From Paeniglutamicibacter antarcticus (GTDB lineage: Bacteria > Actinomycetota > Actinomycetes > Actinomycetales > Micrococcaceae): DNA of 64,000 bases. This document shows, in pieces, positions 36,770 to 46,649 of this stretch. Under the pieces are notes generated by a model. The model ran no database searches. It worked only from the letters and a program-made list of their open reading frames with translations, and was not told the origin of the DNA. Where the stretch lies: assembly GCF_900010755.1 (NCBI RefSeq), contig NZ_CZJT01000116.1, forward strand, positions 20,457 through 84,456. The letters run 5' to 3'. Made by a program: the position numbers and the translations under genes. Position 1 is the stretch's first letter. Each line of letters starts with the position of its first letter.

Positions 36770-38356
36770 TCAGGCGGGAGTGGGCGGTTGATTCCCGGGT
36801 CCCGGAATCTGGTTCGCCTCCACCGGTCCCGGCTCATCGGGTGGAGCGACGGCCGGATCAAGCGGGCCTTGATCGAGGCGGAACGGCGGGTACTCGTCGC
36901 GCATCAGCAGCACATACGCGCAGACCCGGTAGACCCAGCGGTTCACCCCCATGATCAAAGCGAACAACCCTGGCCAATAGCGGCCGGTGAACAGCAGGAG
37001 CACTGCGGCGATCAACACGAGCAACCCCAACAGTGAAGGCCCCCAGGTATTGCTGGAAAGCTCTGCGCCATCTTCCCAGCCGCCGCTCCACGTGGCGCCG
37101 GTGCCGCTGGTGAAGATGCCAACGACAAGCAGGTGCGGGATCGCCAGCAACCACCATTTCACCAACACCAGCCCGCGAGAAAGCCGCTGTGGGTAGGCGA
37201 CGTCAAGGTCGGCGGGATAATCGGCACTCGCCAACGTGAAGGGCGGATAGCGGTCAGTGCCCAACACGGAGTACCCGTAGAATCCCACCCGCCAGGACCA
37301 GCGGAGCACACCGACGTTGTAGCAGAACCATGACCGTGGATAGCGGCCGGTGAACAGGATCGCGACCCCGGCCGCGATGGTGGTCACCACCAAGCCGAAC
37401 CACAACAATGCCAAGACCAGGTAGTGCGGCACCGCCAGCAACCACTTCACCAGCCACAACCCTCGCGACAGCCTGCCCTCCAGAACACCGGCAAAGCTGA
37501 GCGGATACACCGAGAACGGTGCCTGCCCCCGCCGCGCATTCTCCGCCAGGCCCGCCCCGGGGCCTTGGCCGGTGCCTGGACGGGCTGCGTCAATGTCCCG
37601 GCCCAGCCCCGCTGTTCCCAGCAATAGCAGGGGAATTCCGAGGACCAATGCCATCAGCCCGGCGACCAGCAAGCCGGTACCGATCGGGCCCAGCAAGTCG
37701 GAGCGAGCACCGGCCTGCAGATCCACCCACACCGGGGCACTGGCGTCGGGGTTCATGACCACCAGAGCCCATCGTCCGGGCTCCAAGTCCCACGAGATCT
37801 CCTGGGAACCGGGACCCGAGGCCGAGGCGCTCCAGAAGTTCTGCTCCCCCGGGGCGTCCGGGGCCCTGTTCCCGGCCGTCGTGCGCTGACTGTCCTTCGC
37901 CCACGGCAAGCGCCCCGGCCATTGGTCGGCCGCAGAGAACGTGGTGTCCCCGAGGGAGGAGCGGGCCACGTCCTGCAGGTACACCTCGATATCGGAGGTT
38001 TCGGCTATCCCGACGAAGACTTCCTGGCCAGGGACCACGTTTTCGACGCGCACGTGGATGCTGGCCAAATTCCCGATCAAAGGGATGCCGGACAGGCTCT
38101 CGGACCCGGAGTCCAGGACCACCGAGGGGCTGGTCAGCGCATATCCCGCACTCCGGTACCTTTCGGTGTCACCCATCAGGTAACGGCCATCGCGCTGGGC
38201 GGCGTCGGCGCCCAGCGTCACGGCTCCACCAATGGTCAGACCCAGTCCCAGCGTACTCAGCAGCACGCCGAGGACCAGCAAGACCCAATGTCCTGTCTTC
38301 ATGTGGGTAGGAGGCGCGGGGAAGGGTGTTGTCGGTGCGGCAGCATGGGAGGCCAT
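36770..38356 (-). CDS. DUF4389 domain-containing membrane protein
   Basis: A 528-aa membrane protein. After an N-terminal helix (WVLLVLGVLLSTLGLGLTIGG) comes a ~170-residue extracytoplasmic domain, a second helix (~225-250), then two DUF4389 repeats recognisable by RLSRGLWLVKWLLAVPHYL and RLSRGLVLVKWWLLAIPHLL, each with paired helices and a FTGRYP motif. Start 38356 follows AAAGGAT. The family is of unknown function and widespread in actinobacteria. Confidence 0.88.
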   Translation of the reverse strand: MASHAAAPTTPFPAPPTHMKTGHWVLLVLGVLLSTLGLGLTIGGAVTLGADAAQRDGRYLMGDTERYRSAGYALTSPSVVLDSGSESLSGIPLIGNLASIHVRVENVVPGQEVFVGIAETSDIEVYLQDVARSSLGDTTFSAADQWPGRLPWAKDSQRTTAGNRAPDAPGEQNFWSASASGPGSQEISWDLEPGRWALVVMNPDASAPVWVDLQAGARSDLLGPIGTGLLVAGLMALVLGIPLLLLGTAGLGRDIDAARPGTGQGPGAGLAENARRGQAPFSVYPLSFAGVLEGRLSRGLWLVKWLLAVPHYLVLALLWFGLVVTTIAAGVAILFTGRYPRSWFCYNVGVLRWSWRVGFYGYSVLGTDRYPPFTLASADYPADLDVAYPQRLSRGLVLVKWWLLAIPHLLVVGIFTSGTGATWSGGWEDGAELSSNTWGPSLLGLLVLIAAVLLLFTGRYWPGLFALIMGVNRWVYRVCAYVLLMRDEYPPFRLDQGPLDPAVAPPDEPGPVEANQIPGPGNQPPTPA

Positions 38357-39200
38357 GTCAATCCTTTCGATGCACGTGACTGTACCGTCGCCCAACGTGA
38401 ACTCCTATGGTTGGGCTGACGTATCAAGCAGCAGCCACTGGTTGGCCGCCAAGCCGAACCCGAGGCGGCACGGGGGCCTCCGCAGTCGTCTTGCCGTACC
38501 CGTCCGGTGAACAACGTCGGGTGCTCCGGTCCCCCGCCTAAGCGCCAAGCTCATACCCGGGTTGTTGTGCCGTGGGTGGTGGAATTGCGTTCGGCGCTGA
38601 CGCTTCCACGCCTCATTTATCTTTTCCAGTACCGCCGGGGATGCCAAACGCGATGTGCTAAAAGCGACGCGCTCAGCGGCAACCAACAACGAGGCACCGA
38701 AAGTCCCTGTCATTGGGTCCCGCGTTCCACTTCCACACCCCTAAACCCAAGATGTTGATCGACGGCAGACCGCCCTCCGACTGTATTTCGCCGCGTTACC
38801 TGAATTATCTCCTCACACGTCGTCGGGGGGAAACATGCGCGCAGTCTGTCTGTTTGGCAACGCCAATGTCTGCGCAGACGGCATTGTGACATGTTTTCGC
38901 GAAACAGCGAGGCAGCCTGAGAGCATTTTCGTGCTGTAACTATGCGTCAGCATCTCAGCATCAGGTTTTCTCGCAAAGTGGCATACCCGGAGCATGAAGT
39001 GCCTTCCGAACGCAGGCCCGCCGAACCAGCCTTCCAAGAAGTACAAGCTCGGCTTTTCACATATAGGGGTCAGCGATTTTCTGCTGCCGATCATCCCAAG
39101 CCTTGCTTGGATGTTCCTTCCACCCGTTGCGTCCACCCCGTCTGCGAACGAATCAGCTTTGCCGTTCGTTGACGTAGCCGGGACCGTATGCCAGTCACCG
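38357..39200. other. region without a convincing gene
   Basis: About 840 bp. Overlapping frames occur on both strands (for example minus 38813-39256) but none shows a domain. Base composition falls around 38750-38950, and codon use in all frames is irregular. It probably marks the start of the eroded stretch that continues to 46.5 kb. Confidence 0.4.
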
Positions 39201-39527
39201 ATGATTGCGATGCTGATACTGGTCGTCAATACGCGACGACAATCCACCGTGAGCAAGAAGGCCTTCGCCGCGGTGGCCGCCGCATGCGTGACCGGCTACC
39301 TGATGCTGTGGGTGTTGTACTTCACCTCACCGATCACGCCAATGCTCCTGGTGATGATGGTGGTCCTGCCCTCCGCCTATTTGATCTGTATGGAGCTCTT
39401 CCTGGAGAACTATCCCCCCGCTCATTCCGGCAGTTTTCTTCTCAATGATTCATATTGGGACCACCGCCACGAATTGTCCCTAACCAGGCACACATGCCCA
39501 GCGCCAAGAAACTTGGGAAGGACGTGA
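39201..39527 (+). CDS. hypothetical two-helix membrane protein
   Basis: From Met 39201 the 108-aa product has two hydrophobic helices (AAVAAACVTGYLMLWVLYF and PMLLVMMVVLPSAYLICMEL) followed by a polar tail ending near the next gene. A GTG inside (about 39249, beginning SKKAFAAVAA) is another possible start. I do not recognise the family. It precedes the frameshifted membrane gene by 3 bp, so the two may have formed one transcription unit. Confidence 0.4.
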   Translation: MIAMLILVVNTRRQSTVSKKAFAAVAAACVTGYLMLWVLYFTSPITPMLLVMMVVLPSAYLICMELFLENYPPAHSGSFLLNDSYWDHRHELSLTRHTCPAPRNLGRT

Positions 39528-39530
39528 ATC

Positions 39531-40108
39531 GTGAGCCTCCCGGTTTCCAGCAGGATATTTTCGAGCGCACTCGTCGTAATTCTGATATTCGGTGCCGTGT
39601 CGGCATTCGGTGGAGGCATGCTGGCGATTGTCTTCAACGGAGCGGGGGTCTCATTGGAACATCTGGCTGGTACCCCATTTTCGACCTTTTCATCCCGGGT
39701 CCCATCCTCGGCGGCATCCTGGGCGGAAGCCAGTTGGTCGCAGCGTTGGCCTTGCTCAGACGACGCAATTGGGCGCTGCTGATGGCGGCGATTGCCGGTT
39801 TCGGAATGATGATATGGATCTTCATCGAGCTGGCCATTGTTGGCTATTCCTGGTTGCAAAGCGTCTACGTCGGGCTGGGCGCGTTGGACCTGATCCTCTT
39901 TCTGGCCCTGCTGGGAATCGCGCCCGGATTCGCTTCTCCCGGGCACCGAAACCTGCCAGCAATTGCAGGCCCGGTTGGTTCCGGGCCTCATGAAGCCAGC
40001 CATCTCAAGAAAAAGCAACGCAGCCGCGCCTCATGGGATGCGGACTACTTTTCTACGCTGCTGGGGGCCGCCTGTGCGGCCGGTCGTCCGTGTCTGCTGG
40101 GCGGTTGA
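39531..40108 (+). pseudogene. four-helix membrane protein, frameshifted
   Basis: GTG 39531 after GGGAAGGAC starts SLPVSSRIFSSALVVILIFG, a helix-containing N-terminus through GVSLEHLAGTPF. The frame then turns to nonsense, while another frame continues DLFIPGPILGGILGGSQLVA with further helices (NWALLMAAIAGFGMMIWIFI; VGLGALDLILFLALLGIAPG). Restoring one T in the TTTT run near 39682 joins them. The family is unknown. The last ~35 residues (GPHEASHLKK...) look non-native. Confidence 0.65.
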
Positions 40109-40371
40109 TGGTGTCCATGGGGGCATGCATCGCATAGTCCGGGTGAACAGAACGACGGGCTTGGTTCCAGAAAAAGCCCGGAGCAGCCGCCCTGGATCAC
40201 CCTCCCTACTGTCAGACTGGCCGTGTCTGTATGCTCGGGCCATGGATCCCGCGGCACCCCGCAGGACGTGACTCATTAGAGAATTACCTCGGCGCGATCC
40301 CACCCCGGCCGGCCAGCATGCCGTCTTGGGAATGAAGCCACTGCCATGGATGCAGTCCGGGAAAATACACG

Positions 40372-40560
40372 AACATCGTAGGTGTGGACACCCACGCCCG
40401 CACCGACACCTGCGCCATCCTGGTGGCAGCCACCGGCGAGGTCGAGGATACGGCCACGTTCACCGGTCACCGCCGCCCTCTTCGCCCACACCGCCGAGGA
40501 CGCACACCGCACTGCCGTCCACACCCAACTCCTGGCCGACGAGGCCGCCGAGTCGCATGA
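40372..40560 (+). pseudogene. IS110-type transposase N-terminal remnant
   Basis: The frame reading NIVGVDTHARTDTCAILVAA then TGEVEDTATF matches the first ~35 residues of IS110-family transposases (DEDD/RuvC-like fold, first catalytic Asp in VGVDTH). It then decays, with no further transposase motifs and no start codon in frame. Confidence 0.6.
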
Positions 40561-40702
40561 GTTCTGAAGACGAGCTGGTTTCACATGTCCCAGCAGAAGA
40601 GGCCGGCCTCTATCCGGTTGTGCAAGGCACTGTCGGCGCTTTATGGGCTGCCTCATGTGGTGAACCTCCTCTTTGCCAAGGTACAAGGTAGAGGAAGTGT
40701 GA

Positions 40703-42601
40703 TCAGCCCGTGTGGCGGGCGCCCGCTCGCGGGCTTTGGTCCGTCTGCACCGCGTTCGTACCTGCTTCGCGTTCGTCGAGCCGACCGCCGACCGCGCGCA
40801 GGGCGGCGAGGATCGTCGCCAAATCGACAAGTTCCTGGATGAGCGCGCCAGCTGTCGCGGGAATCACCCCGAACGCCGCGATCACCATCAACACAACCGA
40901 GATGGCAATTCCTAGCCAGATGCTTTGCAGGGCGATTCGAACGGTGTCGCGTCCGACTTTGACTGCCAGTGCAACGCGGGAGATGTCGTCGACGAGGATC
41001 ACGGCATCCGCCGATTCGCTCGCCGCCGTTGCGCCTTTGGCTCCCATGGCGATGCCCACATCCGCCGCAGCGAGCACGGGCGCGTCGTTCACTCCGTCAC
41101 CGACCATGATCACCGGCCGCTCCGCGATACTTCCGACCTCGGCCACTTTGTCCGCTGGCAGGCATTCCGCGCGAACCCGGGTGATGCCCAGCTCCGACGC
41201 GACGTGCTGTGCCGTTTCTGCGGCATCACCGGTGAGCATCATCGACTGCCTGACACCCAGCTTCTCGAGCCGTTGCAGCGTGGCTTTCGCGTTCACCCGC
41301 AGGCGGTCGCTTGCCAGCAGTGCTCCCGCGTACACCCCGCCGATCGCCACATAGATGGCCAGTTCGCCAGATCCTATCTGCGTGCGTCGTGCTTCCGGAG
41401 CGTGCTGGGCTACGAACGCGAACTTCCCGACCACCACCTCGCGGCCCTGAATACTGGCGACCACGCCATTTGTGGCGGCCTCTTGCGCCGTCGCGGCCTC
41501 GTGCAATTGGAGTCCACGATCTTTGGCCGCAGCGATCATCGAAACCGCGAGCACATGCGACGAATACTGCTCGGCGCTCGCAACTGCGCTCAGCACCTCG
41601 TCCGCTGTGAACGGAGGCTCGGGCCGAACCTCCGCGAGAGCTGGCGTTCCATAGGTGAGGGTGCCGGTCTTGTCGAAAACCACCGTCTTCGCCGCCGACA
41701 GCTGTTCCAGCACCCCACCGCTCTTCACAATGACGCCATGGCGCGCTGCCCGGCTCATACCGCCAATGAACGCCACGGGCGCCGCGATCAGCAACGGGCA
41801 CGGGGTGGCAAGCACCAGCACCTCGGCGAACCGCACGGGATCACCACTCAGCCACCAAGCTACCGCCCCCAGGGCCAGCGAGAAGACCGTGAACGGTACG
41901 GCGTACCGGTCGGCGAGCCGAACGACCGGCGCTTTGCTCTCAGCGGCTTGGGCGACCAGTGCGACGATCTGCTGGTATTGACTAGCCGACGCTGTCTCCG
42001 TGGCTCGGATCTCCACGGCTTGCTGGCCGTTCACGGCGCCACTGAGTACCGTGTCTCCGGTCCGTTTCTCCACGGGGATGCTCTCACCAGTGATCGAGGA
42101 TTGATCGAGGGTGGTCTCGGCGGAGAGCAGCACACCATCGACGGGCACGATTTCCGACGGACGCACGAGCAGCACGTCGCCCACCCGCACCGCATTAACC
42201 GGCAGGTCGCGGTAGCCACCTTCAAAAGAGCGGTGCGCGAGCTGCGGCACACGGTTGAGCAGCGCGTCCAACTCGCGTTTCGCCCGTTGGTTTGCGTAGT
42301 TCTCTAGAGCGTCGCCGCTGGTCAGCATGAGAACGACGATTAGGGCTGCGATGTATTCGCCGACCACGACCGTGGAGACGATGGCTGTCACCGCAAGGAT
42401 ATCGAGCCCGAATTCCCGACGCAGTATTGACCGAACCATCCCCACGGCCTGCCAGGCAGCGATCGTGAGGGAATATGCGCTAAACAGCCACTGCACTAGC
42501 CAGCCTGCGCCGCCGAGTGCCAGAAGGATCCCGGCGACGCCCACAGCAATCGTGAGCGTGACCAGCCAATACCGGCGTGCGAGATCAAGAATGTGGGACA
42601 T
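40703..42601 (-). CDS. P1B-type heavy-metal ATPase, P1B-5-like (TPCP / QExxD)
   Basis: A 632-aa P-type ATPase: actuator motif ITGESIPV, phosphorylation motif FDKTGTLTYG (Asp near residue 310), hinge VIMVGDGVNDAPVLAAADVGIAM. The transmembrane metal motif is TPCP (in VLATPCPLLIA) and the last helices contain IQELVDL. TPCP with QExxD is the signature of subgroup P1B-5, linked to nickel/iron export in Sinorhizobium Nia. N-terminal metal domains are absent and the hemerythrin C-terminus of some P1B-5 pumps is absent too. Start 42601 fits the first helix. No metal regulator adjoins it. Confidence 0.9.
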   Translation of the reverse strand: MSHILDLARRYWLVTLTIAVGVAGILLALGGAGWLVQWLFSAYSLTIAAWQAVGMVRSILRREFGLDILAVTAIVSTVVVGEYIAALIVVLMLTSGDALENYANQRAKRELDALLNRVPQLAHRSFEGGYRDLPVNAVRVGDVLLVRPSEIVPVDGVLLSAETTLDQSSITGESIPVEKRTGDTVLSGAVNGQQAVEIRATETASASQYQQIVALVAQAAESKAPVVRLADRYAVPFTVFSLALGAVAWWLSGDPVRFAEVLVLATPCPLLIAAPVAFIGGMSRAARHGVIVKSGGVLEQLSAAKTVVFDKTGTLTYGTPALAEVRPEPPFTADEVLSAVASAEQYSSHVLAVSMIAAAKDRGLQLHEAATAQEAATNGVVASIQGREVVVGKFAFVAQHAPEARRTQIGSGELAIYVAIGGVYAGALLASDRLRVNAKATLQRLEKLGVRQSMMLTGDAAETAQHVASELGITRVRAECLPADKVAEVGSIAERPVIMVGDGVNDAPVLAAADVGIAMGAKGATAASESADAVILVDDISRVALAVKVGRDTVRIALQSIWLGIAISVVLMVIAAFGVIPATAGALIQELVDLATILAALRAVGGRLDEREAGTNAVQTDQSPRAGARHTG

Positions 42602-42949
42602 GAGATCAGTCTTGCAGAAAAGCCACGGCGGCACGTCAAAATTGGTGACCCCACTGCGATAAACCCGGAATTATTCAGTCGCGCCGCACTTCAGCCGAGC
42701 ATGGGGCACAGCGGATTGAATTGGATGGATGACGGGTGGAGCGCAGGATCGAGTTCACCAGATCCTGCGTGGCGACTGCGAGAAAGATGACGAGGGGACG
42801 ATCGCCATGGGACCAGGCACTGCATTCAGCGGTCGGTACAGGAGAGACCTGCTTCGGTCGCGACTGATTGCCCTCGCGAAGGCGTTGACTACCGATGAGA
42901 TAGCAGATAGTCCGTGAACGCGAAGCATGCCACTTGTGAGGCCCGACAG

Positions 42950-43697
42950 GCCGCGACCCAACCGGCACGGGTGGCGCGCCCGATCCGGACCGGCAAGCAG
43001 ACGCAGCCGCGTTTGCAGGATCTCCCGGAACAGGAACTCCTCAAGCAAGACATTCTGCATGAAGTTGGATGCTAAGCCGCCCAGCAGCCGAACGACCGCT
43101 TTTTGCCCGGCTGGTCAAGGTGAGGACGAGCCAGATGCCCCGAAGGGGGCAACAGACCAGCAGAGCCCACCCCGCCCGGTCGCCCTTCCTGAAGCCCAGA
43201 GTCGGCAGGCGCACCCCGGCCAGCAGCACGACGAGTCGAATGAGTACGTAGGTCACCGGGTTGACCAGAAAGGTGCCCAGCCCCTCGCCGAACCACTGTT
43301 CGCCCAGGCGTTGGAGACATTCGACCAGAGGCGTCCACAGCGGGATGTCCACGTTGCCTTCGATGACATTGTGAAAGACAAGGTTGTTCCAACCGGTGAG
43401 AGCGATGGAGCCGACCACCAGCCCGAGCCGCATTCACACCCGGCGGGGTGCGGGGCCGGCAACGACGATCACGGCTACCGCCGGCTCAGTGGCTCCCGTG
43501 ACAAGCAGGCTGAGTAGGAGCAGGACAAAGCCGACCAGGATGCTCTCCACAGGGATGCTTGGCCCTTCAACGACAAACACAAGGACGAAGGCGAGCCACC
43601 TGGCAGCGAAGAGCCACGCCGCCGTGTAGACGGCGATGAGCTTCAAGGCACAGACGATTTTGCCGAGAAAACCCAATTGCGGTAGCACTGCGGTCAT
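42950..43697 (-). pseudogene. CPBP family intramembrane metalloprotease, broken
   Basis: Two minus-strand frames (from 43697 and from 43433) are the same frame separated by one TGA at 43434-43436, read as RRV-stop-MRLGLVVG; CGA to TGA would explain it. Near 43080 a frameshift follows: the next frame reads LASNFMQNVLLEEFLFREI, the CPBP (Abi) signature EExxxR, and LQTRLRLLAG. The second motif with catalytic His residues is missing. The corrected N-terminus has 5-6 membrane helices. CPBP proteins include bacteriocin-immunity and CAAX-type proteases. Confidence 0.65.
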
Positions 43698-43763
43698 GCC
43701 TTAGCTCACTTTCTCTTGGGTGCCGACGGATGGTTGCAGTGCGCTGCAGGGCTTTAACAATGC

Positions 43764-44101
43764 TCAGACGAGAACCTGTTCGATCGATTCAGCCATTTCT
43801 TTTGAGTGCGTCCAGTGCAGGTAGCGACCGCCATCAAGCACTGCGAGTTCTGCACGATCCACGGATTCCAGTTGCCTTTCGTGCGCAGGATGCCACTGCG
43901 TGTTGGCGTCGATGAGTTGCTGCGACAGGAACGCCAGCACCGGAAGCTCTGAGAGCTCAATCCGTCCACCGCATCGAATTTCTCCGCGGACCTGTTGCGC
44001 TCATCGATCGTCGCTGGATTGGCATAGCTCCAGATCGTCGTTAATCGGATCTGCTCGATGACGTGATCGGAGTAGCCGCCAACGGGGGCACAATCCTGAA
44101 G
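43764..44101 (-). pseudogene. alpha/beta hydrolase C-terminal remnant, frameshifted
   Basis: Minus-strand frames together read DCAPVGGYSDHVIEQIRLTT, then WSYANPATIDERNRSAEKF, and after a one-base gap (near 43955-43960) ELPVLAFLSQQLIDANTQWH and AELAVLDGGRYLHWTHSKEM to TGA 43764-43766. The end is that of an alpha/beta hydrolase cap-to-core region with the catalytic His in LHWTHS. The nucleophile half is missing beyond a stop near 44100. Confidence 0.6.
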
Positions 44102-44252
44102 TACTTACTTCCCGGAGGTTTTCATCTGACGCAACGTATTACCCTGCGCGGAGATACTGACATGAAGCAACAGGGTGGCCCATCTGATCGCTCGTGAACT
44201 GTCGGTTTAGGATTAGGGCAGTGTCACAGAGTCTGGAACAGGAGGTGATGGT

Positions 44253-45380
44253 GTGACGGGCGCCCTTGAGGTATTCGATGTGATCATCGTCGGTGCCGGG
44301 CCGGGAGGTTCCGCCGCCGCGTTAAGTGCGTTGCGCGCTCGGCCCTCCGCCAGGGTCCTGGTCCTCGACCGAGCGCCGCTTGGTCGAGACAAGGTTTGTG
44401 GCGACGGGGTGAGCCCCGAAGCCGCGGAGGAAATTGCTCGCCTCGGACTCCCCGAGCTGCTCCGTCCCAGCGAACGGGTATTTCGCTTCCGGCTGGTCGC
44501 CGGAGATGCGGACACATCCGGAACCGTGCCGATTCCCGGGTATGTCGTCCCCCGGGCTGAACTCGACCACCGGCTCATGCTCGCTGCCTGTAGTTCCGGG
44601 GCGATCTACCGCCAGCATGCTGTGCGCGAGGTGTTGCAAGATTCGAACCGTGTTGTCGTTGATGGAAAATACAGCGCACCGGTACTAATCGGTGCCGACG
44701 GGGCGAACTCAATGGTGCGCCGCGCCGTGGGACAGCCGCCCAACCGCGCTCCACATATGGCCCTAGCCGTACGGGGTTATGCTCCCGCCCCGGCTGGGTT
44801 CGATGGCTTATACCTGCGCTGGGACCCTGTTCCCGGCACCGGCTTTCACTACGCATGGGCGTTTGCAACCGCCCATGGCACAGTCAATCTGGGTTATGGC
44901 ACGACTGCTTCGGTGGTGAGCCGGGCGCAGTTGGAGGATCGGGCGGCTGAATTGCTTCCAGGCTTCGAGGTCCGCTCCACCCGGATGACTGGACACATGT
45001 TGCCGCTTTCAACCCAGATGCCCCGCACCGCTATCGGTCGTGTGCTTCTTGTCGGTGATGCAGCCAGTCTTGTAAATCCGCTTACCGGGGAGGGCATATT
45101 CTGTGCACTGGCTTCAGGGGCTCTGGCCGGCAGCGCCGCTATGGCTGAGAATGCGGGTGATAACTATTCCCGCGCAATTCGACGAAGATTCGGTTGGCAA
45201 CACCGCCAGTTCAGAGCCCTGTTTCCGTTCCTGGGCTGGCCAATAGTCATTGCAACCGCTATCCGAGCCTGTGGACGCGATCCGCGATTCTTTCAACAAT
45301 TGATCTCCATCGGGCTCGGCGCAGGAACCTTCCGCATTAGAGACCTTGCCAGCCTCGCCGCAGGAATACGCAGGAGCTGA
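44253..45380 (+). CDS. FAD-dependent oxidoreductase, geranylgeranyl reductase family
   Basis: A 375-aa flavoprotein: FAD motif VIIVGAGPGGSAAALSAL, the family's KVCGDGVSPEAAEEI segment, the DG motif (LIGADGANSMVRRAVG) and GDAASLVNPLTGEGI. This is the layout of geranylgeranyl/isoprenoid-lipid reductases and related halogenase-like enzymes; the long-chain acceptor is likely an isoprenoid or quinone side chain (inference). GTG start 44253 is preceded by AGGAGGTG. It is the only intact gene in the eroded 39.5-46.5 kb stretch apart from the metal ATPase. Confidence 0.88.
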   Translation: MTGALEVFDVIIVGAGPGGSAAALSALRARPSARVLVLDRAPLGRDKVCGDGVSPEAAEEIARLGLPELLRPSERVFRFRLVAGDADTSGTVPIPGYVVPRAELDHRLMLAACSSGAIYRQHAVREVLQDSNRVVVDGKYSAPVLIGADGANSMVRRAVGQPPNRAPHMALAVRGYAPAPAGFDGLYLRWDPVPGTGFHYAWAFATAHGTVNLGYGTTASVVSRAQLEDRAAELLPGFEVRSTRMTGHMLPLSTQMPRTAIGRVLLVGDAASLVNPLTGEGIFCALASGALAGSAAMAENAGDNYSRAIRRRFGWQHRQFRALFPFLGWPIVIATAIRACGRDPRFFQQLISIGLGAGTFRIRDLASLAAGIRRS

Positions 45381-46215
45381 GCGACCCAAGCCGCGGCCTA
45401 GAGCTATTGAAGTGTGGGCACGACATCCGGTCTCTCCGTGCATCCGAAGATGCGCTAAGAGTAGTCAGCGAAAAACCACAGGTGGTTGGCAGGTGACTAC
45501 TCCAAGCTGGGCGGATTTCCGCTGGTCTTGGGCGTCATTTGTGCCTGCGTGAGAGGTCATTTTCTGAGGACGGGGCGTGTCAGCTGACCGGGTTTCGAGA
45601 CGAGAACGTCAATCACATTCGACGATGAGCCCCCTAGACGAGTAATGCCTGATCGGAGGTGATCACGGAACAGATCCCCGGCAATTGGGCCGGGCGCAGA
45701 AAATGACTGAGCTGGTCAAGTTTTTGAGACAGATTGTTTGATGGATCTTCTGGGGCTTTTAGGCCTCGAGGTCAGCGATCCGGGCTTCTTGGCATTGCTC
45801 GAGCTTGGCCACCGGACTAGCCCCGTGGTTGTGCGTGTGGGGCCGGCGACCGCGACACTGCGGAGGAACTGGGCAAGCTCAACGAGATTTGGGAGCAGGA
45901 CTGCTTGTTCACGAACTGCTTGCTGCCCCAGTAGAAGCCCGTCTCGAAGCAACCCTTACGGTGCCAAGCACTAGTATGTGCCAGCCACGCCGTATCAACG
46001 CGCCTTAGGCCAGTCTACGGTCCGCAAGCGGCCAGCCATCACCATGAATGCCGCCTTCAAAAGAATCAAACCGGCACAGCTGCCGCGGGAGATACTGCGG
46101 ATGACCGGAGAGCTGGAGAAACTCTCGCTGACCAAGAAAAGAACGCTTCCCAAACCACCTGTCGGCAACACTTGGAAGAAGGCTCCTTAGCGGAGGTTCC
46201 TAAATGAGGCAATAA
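45381..46215. other. eroded region without an intact gene
   Basis: About 830 bp of irregular coding character. Near 45730-45830 the minus strand encodes a coiled-coil-like scrap (AKLEQCQEARIADLEA then stop), and near 46020-46190 the plus strand encodes a basic scrap (REILRMTGELEKLSL). Neither can be assigned. It leads directly into an IS1182 remnant. Confidence 0.4.
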
Positions 46216-46440
46216 GGCACCCAACACAAGCCGGAGCGGCGGGCTGGATACCGGGCCACGCGTCCGAAGGTGGAACGCAAGATCGGGCCTCTGATGCGGC
46301 GCAAGCACGGCGGTAGAAGGACAAAGGCCTTTGACCGTCTCAAGGTGGACGCCGATTTCTAGCTGCTGGCCGCGGCCGTGAACATCGCCCGGTTTGGCGT
46401 GATCGGAATCAGCCGGATCGTGCCTATAAGGCCCGTTGGA
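46216..46440 (+). pseudogene. IS1182-type transposase C-terminal remnant
   Basis: The frame after TAA 46213-46215 reads QHKPERRAGYRATRPKVERK and KIGPLMRRKHGGRRTK, then KVDADF-stop-LLAAAVNIARFG, the standard C-terminus of IS1182 transposases. The in-frame TAG is at 46360-46362, where other copies have a sense codon. Everything upstream of this end is lost. Confidence 0.75.
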
Positions 46441-46649
46441 TTCCCCACATCAGGGGTGGGAGGGGGATGCCCGGATCGGGCAGGCCTGAGGAGCGGTCGC
46501 CGACGGAAAACTCCGGAAAGAGCATGTCGGTCCGGAACGGTGCCCCGGCACCAAAAAAATCGTGTCACAGGGTCAACGACACCGCCCTAACAGCGGTTTG
46601 ACACCACTTTCCTCGCGCGTTTTTCGAGGTAGAAGGGATAATTCCCTCC

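Noticed and set aside
38813..39256. 147-aa minus-strand frame
   Set aside because: Overlaps the better membrane-protein candidate; no helices, domain or ribosome binding site.
40925..42307. 460-aa plus-strand frame opposite the metal ATPase
   Set aside because: Antisense to all key P-type ATPase motifs; no domain of its own.
45730..45960. Minus-strand coiled-coil scrap as a transposase orfA
   Set aside because: Only ~17 residues look coiled-coil-like, with stops on both sides; too little to name a family.
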